From the NCBI RefSeq assembly GCF_024345225.1, contig NZ_BROD01000001.1, positions 2,366,362 to 2,430,361 on the forward strand: a stretch of DNA of 64,000 bases, written 5' to 3'. Shown piece after piece: positions 37,396 through 46,044 of the stretch. The translations under genes and the position numbers were made by a program. Positions within the stretch are counted from its first letter, which is position 1. Every line of letters begins with the position of its first letter. Under the pieces are notes generated by a model that was not told the origin of the DNA, did not search any database, and saw nothing but the letters and a program-made list of their open reading frames with translations. Origin of the DNA: Clostridium sp. TW13. GTDB taxonomy: Bacteria > Bacillota > Clostridia > Clostridiales > Clostridiaceae.

Positions 37396-39122
37396 TATGC
37401 TAATTCCTCCTCTGTAAGTTGTGATAAGGCTATTTCGTGGTATATACTACAAGATTTTAACAATTCTCTATGAGTGCCTATACCCACTACCTCTCCTTCA
37501 TTTAAAACAATAATTTTATCAGCTTCCATAATAGATCCTATTCTTTGTGCTACAATTAGCACCACTGATTCCTTAGTTTCATCTTTCAATTTTGCCCTTA
37601 ATTGTGCATCTGTCTTGAAATCTAGAGCAGAAAAACTATCATCAAAAATGAAAACTTCAGGTTTTCTAACCACTGCTCTTGCAATTGACAATCTCTGCTT
37701 TTGCCCACCAGATACATTAGTACCACCTTCAGCTATTACTTCATTGAATCTCTTCGGTTTACGTGAAATAAAATCATATGCTTGAGAAACTTTTGCTGAA
37801 TGTTCAATTTCTCTATCACTGGCGTTTTTCTTTCCAAACCTGATGTTACTTCCTATGCTTCCTGTAAATAATAATGTTTTTTGAGGGATAAATCCTATCT
37901 TCTTACGCAATGACTTAATATCATAATCTCTTACATCTACACCATCAATTATAATACTGCCTTCTGTAACATCATAAAATCTTGGTATTAAGTTAATTAG
38001 TGTTGATTTACCACTACCTGTACTGCCAATAAAGGCTATAGTTTCTCCTTTTTTACCGCTGAATGAAATATTCTTAATTACTGGTTCTTCTCCATCTGGA
38101 TATGTAAAAGTAACATCTTTAAATTCTATACTTCCTTTAATTTCTGTTTCCTTTACTCCGTTAGCAGGATTTTTTATTAACGGTTCTTCATCTAATATTT
38201 CTTGAATTCTATTAGCTGATACTTCTGCCTTTGGATACATTATAAAAACCATAGAAAATAACATAATAGAAAACATAGCATGGAATAGATAATCAACAAA
38301 AGCAGTTAATTGTCCAACTTTAAGACTTCCTACATTTATCATGCTGCTTGATATCCAAAATATAGCCAAAATTGATATGTTCAATAATAATATAAACATA
38401 GGTTGAGATATGGCCATAAGTTTATAAAGTTTTTTAGATATGGTTGCATATTTTTCATTTGTTTCTTGAAATCTTATTCTTTCATGTTCATCATTTCCAA
38501 AAGCTCTTATTACTCTTATACCAGTTAAATTTTCTCTTGATATTCTGTTCAATTTATCTAATCTTTTTTGCTGAGTTTCTGAAATAGGATGAGATATCTT
38601 AGCAATAACCACTACCCCTACAATAATGAAAGGTATTGTTATTGCAAGCACCAAAGTTAAATTCAAGCTTGTTCTAATAATCATAACCAAACTCACTATA
38701 AACATAACTGGCGTAATAACTGCCATTCTAAGCAAGGTATTTATAAACTGTAACAACTGAAACGCATCATTAGTAGTTCTTGTTATCATAGAAGATACTC
38801 CAAACTTATCATACTCGCTATGAGAAAATTCTTGAGACTTTCTAAAAATATCATTTCTTATATCTCTAGTTACACTGGTAGATATTTTTGAAGAACAATA
38901 TCCAAGTAAAATTGTTCCCATAACACCTACGATTGATATAATCACAATTATAATGCCCATTTTCTTTACATAGGGTATATTATTGTGTACTATCCCATTA
39001 TCAATTACCTTTGCCATTATTGTTGGAATTCCAAGTTCCACTAATGCAAAGCCCAAAACTGATATTACATCTAAAGCAATAAGCAATTTATATTTCTTCA
39101 AATACTTTAAAATTAATTTCAT
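37395..39122 (-). CDS. Heterodimeric ABC multidrug exporter subunit, degenerate site
   Basis: 575 residues with six helices (about 15-310) and an ABC domain: GSTGSGKST, NVSGGQKQRLSIARA and VFIFDDSFSALD. Aspartate replaces the catalytic glutamate after Walker B, so this NBD forms the degenerate site of the pair, while its intact signature serves the partner's active site. Ribosome site AAGGAG. First gene after the MerR-type promoter at 39219-39249. Confidence 0.93.
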   Translation of the reverse strand: MKLILKYLKKYKLLIALDVISVLGFALVELGIPTIMAKVIDNGIVHNNIPYVKKMGIIIVIISIVGVMGTILLGYCSSKISTSVTRDIRNDIFRKSQEFSHSEYDKFGVSSMITRTTNDAFQLLQFINTLLRMAVITPVMFIVSLVMIIRTSLNLTLVLAITIPFIIVGVVVIAKISHPISETQQKRLDKLNRISRENLTGIRVIRAFGNDEHERIRFQETNEKYATISKKLYKLMAISQPMFILLLNISILAIFWISSSMINVGSLKVGQLTAFVDYLFHAMFSIMLFSMVFIMYPKAEVSANRIQEILDEEPLIKNPANGVKETEIKGSIEFKDVTFTYPDGEEPVIKNISFSGKKGETIAFIGSTGSGKSTLINLIPRFYDVTEGSIIIDGVDVRDYDIKSLRKKIGFIPQKTLLFTGSIGSNIRFGKKNASDREIEHSAKVSQAYDFISRKPKRFNEVIAEGGTNVSGGQKQRLSIARAVVRKPEVFIFDDSFSALDFKTDAQLRAKLKDETKESVVLIVAQRIGSIMEADKIIVLNEGEVVGIGTHRELLKSCSIYHEIALSQLTEEELA

Positions 39123-39209
39123 GTTCTTCTAACTCCTTATGTGATTTTTCTCACTAGACTTAATATATATCTAGACTCTAAATAGGTTGTAAGCTTACTT
39201 TTCTCCTGT

Positions 39210-39249
39210 TATTATATAAGCATAAGGTATACGGTAACCGTATAGTCAA
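39210..39249. promoter_or_regulatory. Divergent MerR-controlled promoter region
   Basis: Minus strand: TTGACT (39249-39244), 19-base spacer, TATGCT (39224-39219). The spacer holds the perfect dyad TATACGGT-A-ACCGTATA (39228-39244). Plus strand: TTGTAA (39187-39192), 17-base spacer, TATTAT (39210-39215) for the regulator gene. A 19-bp spacer with a centred dyad is the hallmark of MerR-activated promoters. Confidence 0.88.
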
Positions 39250-39267
39250 TAGGAGTTGTAAATTAAT

Positions 39268-40110
39268 ATGAGTGAAAATATAAACAAATATTTTAATACA
39301 GGAGAATTTGCTAAGTTATGTAATATAAAAAAGCAAACTCTCTTCCACTATGATGATATTGGACTTTTTTCACCGGAAATAAAAACTGAGAATGGATACA
39401 GATATTATTCAGTTCAACAATTTGAAGTATTTAATGTTATTCTTGCACTTAAAGAACTTAAAATGCCATTAAAAGAAATTAAGGAATATATGGATAACAG
39501 AACACCTGAATCATTAATCGATCTATTTGAACATAAAATAAATGAAGTAAGTAAAGAAATTGAACATCTAACTGCAATACAAAAATATATGAAAACAAAA
39601 ATTGCTATTACCAAAAAAGCTTGTTCAATAGATTTAAATAAAATAACTTTAGAATTGCTAAAAGAAGAGAAACTTGTGTTGAGTCGTTCTATTAATAATC
39701 TAAGTTACAAAGATTATTTAAAAGCTGTGGCTGAACATATGGACTACTGCAATACTCACCATTTAGATACTGGTCATTCTATCTGTGCAATGATAAGCAA
39801 AGAAAATATTCTCAAGGGAGTGAATGAAAACTACTCTCATATATATACTAAATTAACCTCTAATAAAAACATTAAGGGTAAAACTGTATATACTAAGCCT
39901 AAAGGTCTTTATGCAATTGCTTACCATAAAGGAAGTTATACTACTATAGATACAACCTATCAAAAAATATTAAAATATTTGGATGAAGCCAGCTTAACTA
40001 TGGGCAACTTTGCCTATGAAGAATGTATATTGGATGAGACAACTAAGAATGGGTATGATAACTATGTAACTCAGATTTCCGTTGAAATTCATGAGCATGT
40101 TACTGTATAA
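39268..40110 (+). CDS. MerR family regulator with GyrI-like effector domain
   Basis: 280 residues. The winged helix at the N-terminus (FNTGEFAKLCNIKKQTLFHY, ENGYRYYSVQQFEVFNVI) is followed by a coiled coil (about 80-125) and a GyrI-like/BmrR-type drug-binding domain (about 130-280). That suggests activation by hydrophobic drugs. Divergent from the ABC exporter, with the binding dyad between them, so it most likely controls the exporter and itself. Confidence 0.93.
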   Translation: MSENINKYFNTGEFAKLCNIKKQTLFHYDDIGLFSPEIKTENGYRYYSVQQFEVFNVILALKELKMPLKEIKEYMDNRTPESLIDLFEHKINEVSKEIEHLTAIQKYMKTKIAITKKACSIDLNKITLELLKEEKLVLSRSINNLSYKDYLKAVAEHMDYCNTHHLDTGHSICAMISKENILKGVNENYSHIYTKLTSNKNIKGKTVYTKPKGLYAIAYHKGSYTTIDTTYQKILKYLDEASLTMGNFAYEECILDETTKNGYDNYVTQISVEIHEHVTV

Positions 40111-40135
40111 TCTAAATTATATAATTTCTATATTT

Positions 40136-40203
40136 AGGCATCTGAAGTATATAGGTTTATACGCTAATCTATTTGTATTTGTTATTTATTTTCAGGCGCC
40201 TTA
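40136..40203. repeat. Dispersed ~68-bp element, copy 2
   Basis: Same element as 11964-12032, same orientation. The ends AGGCATCTGAA and TTCAGGCGCCT pair with one mismatch and one G-U, so it can fold into a hairpin. It sits between the MerR gene and the antiporter gene. Confidence 0.6.
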
Positions 40204-40229
40204 ACTAAAATGGGAGGTAGATATTTTAC

Positions 40230-41279
40230 ATGAAATTTTTAAAGTATATGCTTATATTTATACCTATAAGCCTAATAGCTAAATTTATGAATGCTTCTCC
40301 ATCATTAATGTTTGTGCTAGCAGCATTATCAATAATACCGTTAGCTGGTCTTATGGGAGAAGGAACAGAAGAGATTTCATTTTATTCTGGTCCTAAAATA
40401 GGTGGATTTTTAAATGGAACATTTGGAAATGCCACAGAACTTATAATATCATTTTTTGCTCTTAAAGAAGGACTTTTCGAGGTTGTTAAATCATCCGTTG
40501 CTGGTTCAGTAATAGGAAATGTATTATTAGTATTAGGTGCAAGCATGCTTGCTGGAGGTTTAAAACATAAGACTCAGTATTTTAATAAAAAAGTTGTTGA
40601 AGTATCTTCAAGTATGCTATTATTCGCAGTTGTAGGATTATGTATACCCGCATTGTTTACTCATACAGTTGATCCTAAACTTTTAAACACAAGATATGAA
40701 GGGTTAAGCATATTTGTAGCTATAATTATGATCACTATATACATCCTAAGCTTAGTATTTTCTTTCTTTACTCACAAGGAAATTTATGCTACTGCTTCTG
40801 AAGAAGAAAACACAGCTACTGCTAAATGGTCACTTAAAAAGGCTATCTTAGTTTTAGTCGTTGCTACAATATTAATAGCAATAGAAAGTGAATTCTTGGT
40901 AAGTGGTATTGAACCACTTACTAAAACTTTAGGACTTAGTGAATTCTTTGTTGGAATAATTTTAATTCCTATAATAGGAAATGCAGCTGAACATAGTACA
41001 GGAATTGTTATGGCTATGAAGAACAAGATGGATGTTGCCATTGAGATAGCAATAGGTTCAAGCTTACAAATCATCTTATTCGTAACTCCTGTATTAATAT
41101 TCTTAAGTTTATTCTTTACTCCTATGAGTATTGAATTTAACCAATTTGAATTAATTGCATTAATAGTTGCAGTGTTAATAGTCAACCGAGTATCCAGTGA
41201 TGGAGAATCTAACTGGCTTGAAGGAGTTCAACTTCTTGCAGTATATTCGATAATTGCAGCTTGTTTCTTTATACTATAA
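40230..41279 (+). CDS. Calcium/proton antiporter (CAX family)
   Basis: 349 residues, about eleven helices in two homologous halves. Each half has the alpha-repeat signature: GTFGNATELIIS in the first and PIIGNAAEHSTGIVMA in the second; the acidic residues of these repeats carry the ion. An acidic loop (EEEN near residue 190) separates the halves. Ribosome site GGGAGG. It exports Ca2+ (or another divalent cation) in exchange for protons. Single gene with its own terminator, preceded by the dispersed repeat. Confidence 0.93.
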   Translation: MKFLKYMLIFIPISLIAKFMNASPSLMFVLAALSIIPLAGLMGEGTEEISFYSGPKIGGFLNGTFGNATELIISFFALKEGLFEVVKSSVAGSVIGNVLLVLGASMLAGGLKHKTQYFNKKVVEVSSSMLLFAVVGLCIPALFTHTVDPKLLNTRYEGLSIFVAIIMITIYILSLVFSFFTHKEIYATASEEENTATAKWSLKKAILVLVVATILIAIESEFLVSGIEPLTKTLGLSEFFVGIILIPIIGNAAEHSTGIVMAMKNKMDVAIEIAIGSSLQIILFVTPVLIFLSLFFTPMSIEFNQFELIALIVAVLIVNRVSSDGESNWLEGVQLLAVYSIIAACFFIL

Positions 41280-41297
41280 AAAACTCATAATTTTATT

Positions 41298-41332
41298 AAG
41301 ACATCTAATTTTAGTGATTAGATGTCTTTTTT
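41298..41332 (+). terminator. Terminator of the antiporter gene
   Basis: Perfect 11-bp stem AGACATCTAAT / ATTAGATGTCT followed by TTTTT. Confidence 0.9.
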
Positions 41333-41359
41333 CATTAATAATTATAATTTCGCCCTAAA

Positions 41360-41430
41360 TAGTTATCAAAAGATAGTTGTCATTTGATAACTATCTTGTT
41401 ATAATTATTTTATTCCAATAATGATTATCA
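41360..41430 (+). promoter_or_regulatory. marR-mcp promoter with repeated TGATAACTA operators
   Basis: Promoter TTGTCA (41377-41382), 17-base spacer, TATAAT (41400-41405). Four copies of a TGATAACTA-like half-site: 41360-41368 and 41374-41382 (reverse), 41385-41393 (forward) and the palindrome TGATTATCA at 41422-41430. The middle two form a 28-bp inverted repeat with one mismatch per arm, covering the -35 and spacer. Fits MarR autorepression. Confidence 0.75.
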
Positions 41431-41443
41431 GAGGAGATTTATT

Positions 41444-41905
41444 ATGAATAAAGAAGATTCTAGAAAATTGATATTAAATATGGTTAACTTTTATACTCTT
41501 TTCAATGTTGAATTTATGGACCTTATACCTGACCTTAGTAACTCTGAAATAAGCCCTTTACTTTCAAAAATAATAAATTATATACATTTAGAAGGAACAA
41601 CTACTTCATCAAATTTAAGCAAAAAATTAAATATTTCTGTACCCAATATAAGTAGAAGCATAAATACGTTATACTCTCTTGGTTACATAATTAAAACTCA
41701 AGATAAAAAAGATAGAAGAATTATTTATCTATCTTTATCAAATAAAGCTTTAGATTTAATTGCAACTGTTATCTCCAAATCAGAGAAAATATTCTTAGAG
41801 AGATTTAAAGTTCTTACCACAGATGAAATACACGATATGTATGAATCCTTCTATAAAATACAAAATTTACTTATAAAAATGCGTGAACTAAATAGTAAAA
41901 AATAA
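41444..41905 (+). CDS. MarR family transcriptional regulator
   Basis: 153 residues with a central winged helix (TTSSNLSKKLNISVPNISRS, LYSLGYIIKTQDKKDRRIIY) and dimerising helices at both ends. Ribosome site AGGAG. MarR proteins are usually small-molecule-responsive repressors of linked genes. Here the linked gene is a chemoreceptor 24 bases downstream, and the promoter carries a strong palindrome, so it probably controls itself and the receptor. The ligand is unknown. Confidence 0.92.
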   Translation: MNKEDSRKLILNMVNFYTLFNVEFMDLIPDLSNSEISPLLSKIINYIHLEGTTTSSNLSKKLNISVPNISRSINTLYSLGYIIKTQDKKDRRIIYLSLSNKALDLIATVISKSEKIFLERFKVLTTDEIHDMYESFYKIQNLLIKMRELNSKK

Positions 41906-41929
41906 CAAATTACAATGGAGTTGATTTTA

Positions 41930-43924
41930 ATGATCTCAAAAACTATAAAATCCAAATTAATAGTATTAATAAGCATGCTACTATTGCTTGTAAGTTCTGG
42001 CCTAGGAATTGTATCTTATATTAATGCATCTAATGCTTTAGTATCTAATATAAAAAAGACACTTCCTCAAATAGCTACTCAAGCATCTAATACTGTGCAA
42101 TCTAATTTAGATAGACATTTAAATTCTATGGAAATAATTGCTCAAGTCATATCAAATTCAAAAAGTACACCATCCCAAATCATGAATTTACTACAAGGTG
42201 AAGCTAAAAGAAATGGTAGCATACGAATGGGTTACTCAGATATCAATGGTAATATTACTTATACCGATGGACAACAAGCTAATATAAAAGATACTACCTA
42301 TTTCAAAAAATCTATTTCTGGTGAAAACTTTGTAGATGATCCTGTAGTTAACGAACAAAAAACTGCTATGTCCATGGCGTACTCTGTTCCTATAAAGAAT
42401 GGCTCTTCAGTAATTGGGGTTTTAGTTACTATAAGAGATGGTATGGAATTAAGCGATATGATTAAAAAAATAGCCTTTGGTAAAACAGGAAGTGCATATA
42501 TGATTAATAGTGAAAGTTACAGTATTGCTTATATGGATTCAAGTATGCCACTAAATAGATATAATTCAATAAAAGAAGCAGAAAAAAATCCAAAGCTTAA
42601 GGCCATTGCAGATATGCAAAAAAGAATGATAGCAGGTGAAACTGGCTTAAATTCTTATACTTTCAATGGCAAGGAAGCTTATGGTGGTTTTGCTCCTGTA
42701 AAAAATGAAAAATGGTCCATAGTTGTTATTTTAGATAAATCAGAGCTTTTATCAGAGCTTAATTCATTAAAGATTTCTATTACTATATCATCATTAGCAT
42801 TCTTGCTTGTTGGGATTATAATTATTTATATAATTGCACATAAATTATCTACTAGAATTAAATATTCATCAAAAACATTAAATGTATTATCTACAGGAGA
42901 TTTTACAAGTGAAATCAGTGAAAAACAATTAAACTACAAGGATGAAATTGGTGATATGGCTAATTCCATGAGTACAATGCAAAGTTCTATTAAGAATATG
43001 CTTAAAGTATCCAAAAATAGTTCAATTGTTATAGGAAATGATGCCAATAATTTATCTAATATCTCTCAACAGATGGCCTCTTCCTCTAATAATGTATCTG
43101 TATCAATCCAGGAAGTTGCTAGTGGAGTAAGCTCTCAAGCTGATGACCTAATTGAAATCACCTCAATATTAGCAGACTTTAGCAATAAATTAGAAAATAT
43201 AGTATACAATATAAAAGATATAGACGAAAACATATTATCTATGAATGGACTTGCAAATGATAGTAATGCTAATATGAAATTGCTGATGGAAGCAGTAAAT
43301 GGAATAACTAATTCTTTTATGAGTTTATCTGGTCAGATTCTTGACTTCAACAATAATATAAAAGAAGTAAATAATATAGTTACAATAATTAATTCAATTG
43401 CAGATCAAACTAATTTATTAGCATTAAATGCTTCAATAGAAGCTGCAAATGCAGGTGAAGCTGGTAAAGGCTTTGCTGTTGTTGCAAATGAAGTTAGAGC
43501 TCTAGCAGAACAAACTAAGGTTTCATCACAGCATATTACCAAATTAATTTCAGATCTCTCAATAGGAACTTCTAGTATTACCCAAAATACCAATACTATG
43601 AAAATTGAACTAGAAGAACAAGGTAACATTATTGATGAAACAATAAATTCCTTTGAAAAAATTCTTAACTCAATTAGAGTTATGCTCCCTAAAGTGCAAT
43701 CTATAAATTCATCTGCTGTAGAAGTTGAAAAGGAGAAAGATATTATATTAAATAAAATTGAAAACGCTTCTGCCATAGCTGAAGAAATATCAGCCTCCTC
43801 CCAAGAAATAACTGCATCGACAGATGAGATGAATAATTTATCTGGTAAAGTAGCTTCCACAGCTATTACTCTAGATGATACAATTCAAAATATGATAGAG
43901 CAACAAAATAAATTTAAAATTTAA
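41930..43924 (+). CDS. Methyl-accepting chemotaxis protein with Cache domain
   Basis: 664 residues. Helix 1 about 9-29; extracellular dCache-type sensor about 32-278 with [13 protein letters not shown] and [12 protein letters not shown]; helix 2 about 281-303; HAMP about 305-360; signalling domain to the end with the hairpin tip [20 protein letters not shown]. The ATG at 41930 is used because GGAG lies nine bases before it; the first ATG (41915) overlaps that site. Co-transcribed with the MarR gene. The ligand is likely a small molecule such as an amino or organic acid, by family analogy only. Confidence 0.93.
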   Translation: MISKTIKSKLIVLISMLLLLVSSGLGIVSYINASNALVSNIKKTLPQIATQASNTVQSNLDRHLNSMEIIAQVISNSKSTPSQIMNLLQGEAKRNGSIRMGYSDINGNITYTDGQQANIKDTTYFKKSISGENFVDDPVVNEQKTAMSMAYSVPIKNGSSVIGVLVTIRDGMELSDMIKKIAFGKTGSAYMINSESYSIAYMDSSMPLNRYNSIKEAEKNPKLKAIADMQKRMIAGETGLNSYTFNGKEAYGGFAPVKNEKWSIVVILDKSELLSELNSLKISITISSLAFLLVGIIIIYIIAHKLSTRIKYSSKTLNVLSTGDFTSEISEKQLNYKDEIGDMANSMSTMQSSIKNMLKVSKNSSIVIGNDANNLSNISQQMASSSNNVSVSIQEVASGVSSQADDLIEITSILADFSNKLENIVYNIKDIDENILSMNGLANDSNANMKLLMEAVNGITNSFMSLSGQILDFNNNIKEVNNIVTIINSIADQTNLLALNASIEAANAGEAGKGFAVVANEVRALAEQTKVSSQHITKLISDLSIGTSSITQNTNTMKIELEEQGNIIDETINSFEKILNSIRVMLPKVQSINSSAVEVEKEKDIILNKIENASAIAEEISASSQEITASTDEMNNLSGKVASTAITLDDTIQNMIEQQNKFKI

Positions 43925-43950
43925 CGTGAGTATTGTGCATTATAAAAGAA

Positions 43951-43985
43951 AATAAGAAAGCCGTTAGCGCTTTCTTATTCTTTCT
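43951..43985 (+). terminator. Terminator after the chemoreceptor gene
   Basis: Perfect 11-bp stem AATAAGAAAGC / GCTTTCTTATT, loop of seven bases, then CTTTC-rich sequence. It may also serve the convergent kinase gene. Confidence 0.8.
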
Positions 43986-44072
43986 ATATAATTTCATTTT
44001 ATTAGTTCTAAATAAATATTTATAACTTTCAGCATTTATAAGCTAGTCTATAGATTAATAAAATCTAAAAGA

Positions 44073-45818
44073 TTACTTATATATATCTGAGAACTCAATT
44101 TTTATTCTTTCTACATGACTATTAATAGTATTTTTAACTATTCCAGTATTTTCCTTATTTTCTTGATTATCTAGCACCCTTACAGGAAATTTTATGATAA
44201 ACTTAGTTCCAAATCCCAATTTACTTTCAGCAGAAATGGTGCCACCTTGCATTTCAACCAATGATTTCACAATAGATAATCCAATACCGCTACCTTCATG
44301 GTTTCTTGTAAAAGATCTATCTGCTTGCCTGAATCTATCAAATATTATTCCTATCTTCTCATCTGATATTCCAATACCCGTATCTTGAATTACAATAGTT
44401 ACATACTCTTCACCATCATACATATTTACAGATATGCTGCCACCATCAGGTGTGAATTTTATACAATTAGACAATATATTTAATAGTATTCTTTCAATTT
44501 TATCTAAATCACATGCTATTATTTTTTCTTCAATATCTGTATCAAAAATTAGTTTTATATTATTATTACTTATATATTCCGCTACAGACATAGTTATATC
44601 TTCAACCACATTAATAATGTCACAATTCACCATATTTAAATCTAGATATCCCGCATCTAATTTAGTGGAGTCTATCAAATTATTTATTAATCTAAGTAAT
44701 CTAAAACAATTCTGCTTTTGTATATTTAAATTTTTAACCACTTTCTCCTTATGCTTTATACTTTCCTCATCCTCAAGCATTAATTCTCCAATTTGAATTG
44801 ATCCTAAAATAATATTTAAAGGAGTCCTTAACTCATGAGAAATATTTGCAAAAAACTCTGTTCTTAATTTTTCAAGTTCAAGTCTTTCATGCTCCAAAGC
44901 TAATTCAAGTTGCTTTCTTTCAGTAACATTACGTACAGCCACAATAGCTCTTTCATCTTCACCTATCTTTGTTACTCTAAGGTTAAGCTCTATATTAAAT
45001 TCAGTAGTATCACTTCTTTTTCCAACTAACTCTACAATTAGTGGATTAATTTTTTTCACTTCATTAATTAATTGAGCTATATCAAATTTACCATTATGAG
45101 ATTGGCGTGAAAGAATGTCATTTGCATTTTTTCCTATCATCTCTGCACGAGAATATTTAAACATTGCTGCAGCAGTCTCGTTTACATCAATGATATTACC
45201 ATATATATCATTAATGAATATTCCATCATTAACAGAATTAAAGATAGTATCTAAATACATTTTACTTTCTTCAGTTTCTTTTTGAGATTTCTTTTGTTCT
45301 AGCTCTCTACGTGCACTTTGAACTAAAGTCCTTACAAGAACTTGATAATATTCAATTATATGCTCCACCTTTTTCTTAGAAAACCTAGGTACCTTATTCA
45401 ATGCATCTAAATATTCTTCTTCATTTATTCCAAATTCTAATGCTTGCTTACGAAAAACATCTATGTCTACTTTTTCATCCTCATAAAAAAACTGTCCAAA
45501 AAATACTGTTGCTATATGTTCATTTTCAATAATAATTGGGATAGCTGCCTCCCATAAATTATTTAGGCATTTATACTCCACATATTTTTTATGCTTTAGA
45601 TGTTCACTTATATATTTATCACTTATATAGCACCGCTCACAACTAATAGGATTTACTCTATGATACTTTGTACATATATCCTGCCATCCAGCCTCAACAA
45701 TTATATCTCCATTGGCTCCAATAACCCCAATAGGAATCCCTATTGCATTATATATACTTTCCCCCATTTTTTTTAGCCAATTAACGTTAATTAAATCTAA
45801 AAATCTGTTATTTTCCAT
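44073..45818 (-). CDS. PocR-PAS sensor histidine kinase
   Basis: 581 residues, no membrane helix, so cytosolic. PocR ligand-binding domain (about 8-172) with conserved cysteines C49, C60, C63 and C84; PAS domain (about 185-300); HisKA with H328 in FFANISHELRTPLN; HATPase with N- and G-boxes (NILSNCIKFTPDGG, DTGIGI, GSGIGLSIVKSL). PocR domains sense small hydrocarbon derivatives such as propanediol in characterised cases. No response regulator is adjacent, so it is an orphan kinase. Ribosome site TGGAGG. Confidence 0.92.
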   Translation of the reverse strand: MENNRFLDLINVNWLKKMGESIYNAIGIPIGVIGANGDIIVEAGWQDICTKYHRVNPISCERCYISDKYISEHLKHKKYVEYKCLNNLWEAAIPIIIENEHIATVFFGQFFYEDEKVDIDVFRKQALEFGINEEEYLDALNKVPRFSKKKVEHIIEYYQVLVRTLVQSARRELEQKKSQKETEESKMYLDTIFNSVNDGIFINDIYGNIIDVNETAAAMFKYSRAEMIGKNANDILSRQSHNGKFDIAQLINEVKKINPLIVELVGKRSDTTEFNIELNLRVTKIGEDERAIVAVRNVTERKQLELALEHERLELEKLRTEFFANISHELRTPLNIILGSIQIGELMLEDEESIKHKEKVVKNLNIQKQNCFRLLRLINNLIDSTKLDAGYLDLNMVNCDIINVVEDITMSVAEYISNNNIKLIFDTDIEEKIIACDLDKIERILLNILSNCIKFTPDGGSISVNMYDGEEYVTIVIQDTGIGISDEKIGIIFDRFRQADRSFTRNHEGSGIGLSIVKSLVEMQGGTISAESKLGFGTKFIIKFPVRVLDNQENKENTGIVKNTINSHVERIKIEFSDIYK

Positions 45819-45990
45819 ATATCCTCCAAGTATAACACTGCACTATTTTCTCAACCCCCATAACTAATACCTTTAATTCTATTTTACATATTGTACTATA
45901 TTATACCATAAATTTATATTTTTTGGCATAATATTATATATATTAATTTATAAACTATAATATTACTACTAAACACTTATAGGATTAAAC

Positions 45991-46034
45991 AAAATAGGAG
46001 TTAACCAAATTTTATTTTGATTAACTCCTATTTT
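45991..46034 (-). terminator. Terminator of the bceAB-like operon
   Basis: Perfect 14-bp stem (45991-46004 with 46021-46034), followed on the minus strand by TTTTGTTT, just past the permease stop. Confidence 0.9.
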
Positions 46035-46044
46035 TAACCCATAA

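Noticed and set aside
40111-40229. Possible Mn2+ (yybP-ykoY) riboswitch before the Ca2+/H+ antiporter
   Set aside because: The conserved loops of that riboswitch could not be found; the interval is filled by the dispersed repeat.
43405-43860. 151-codon minus-strand frame inside the chemoreceptor gene
   Set aside because: Mirror of the repetitive signalling domain; such shadows are common in MCP genes.
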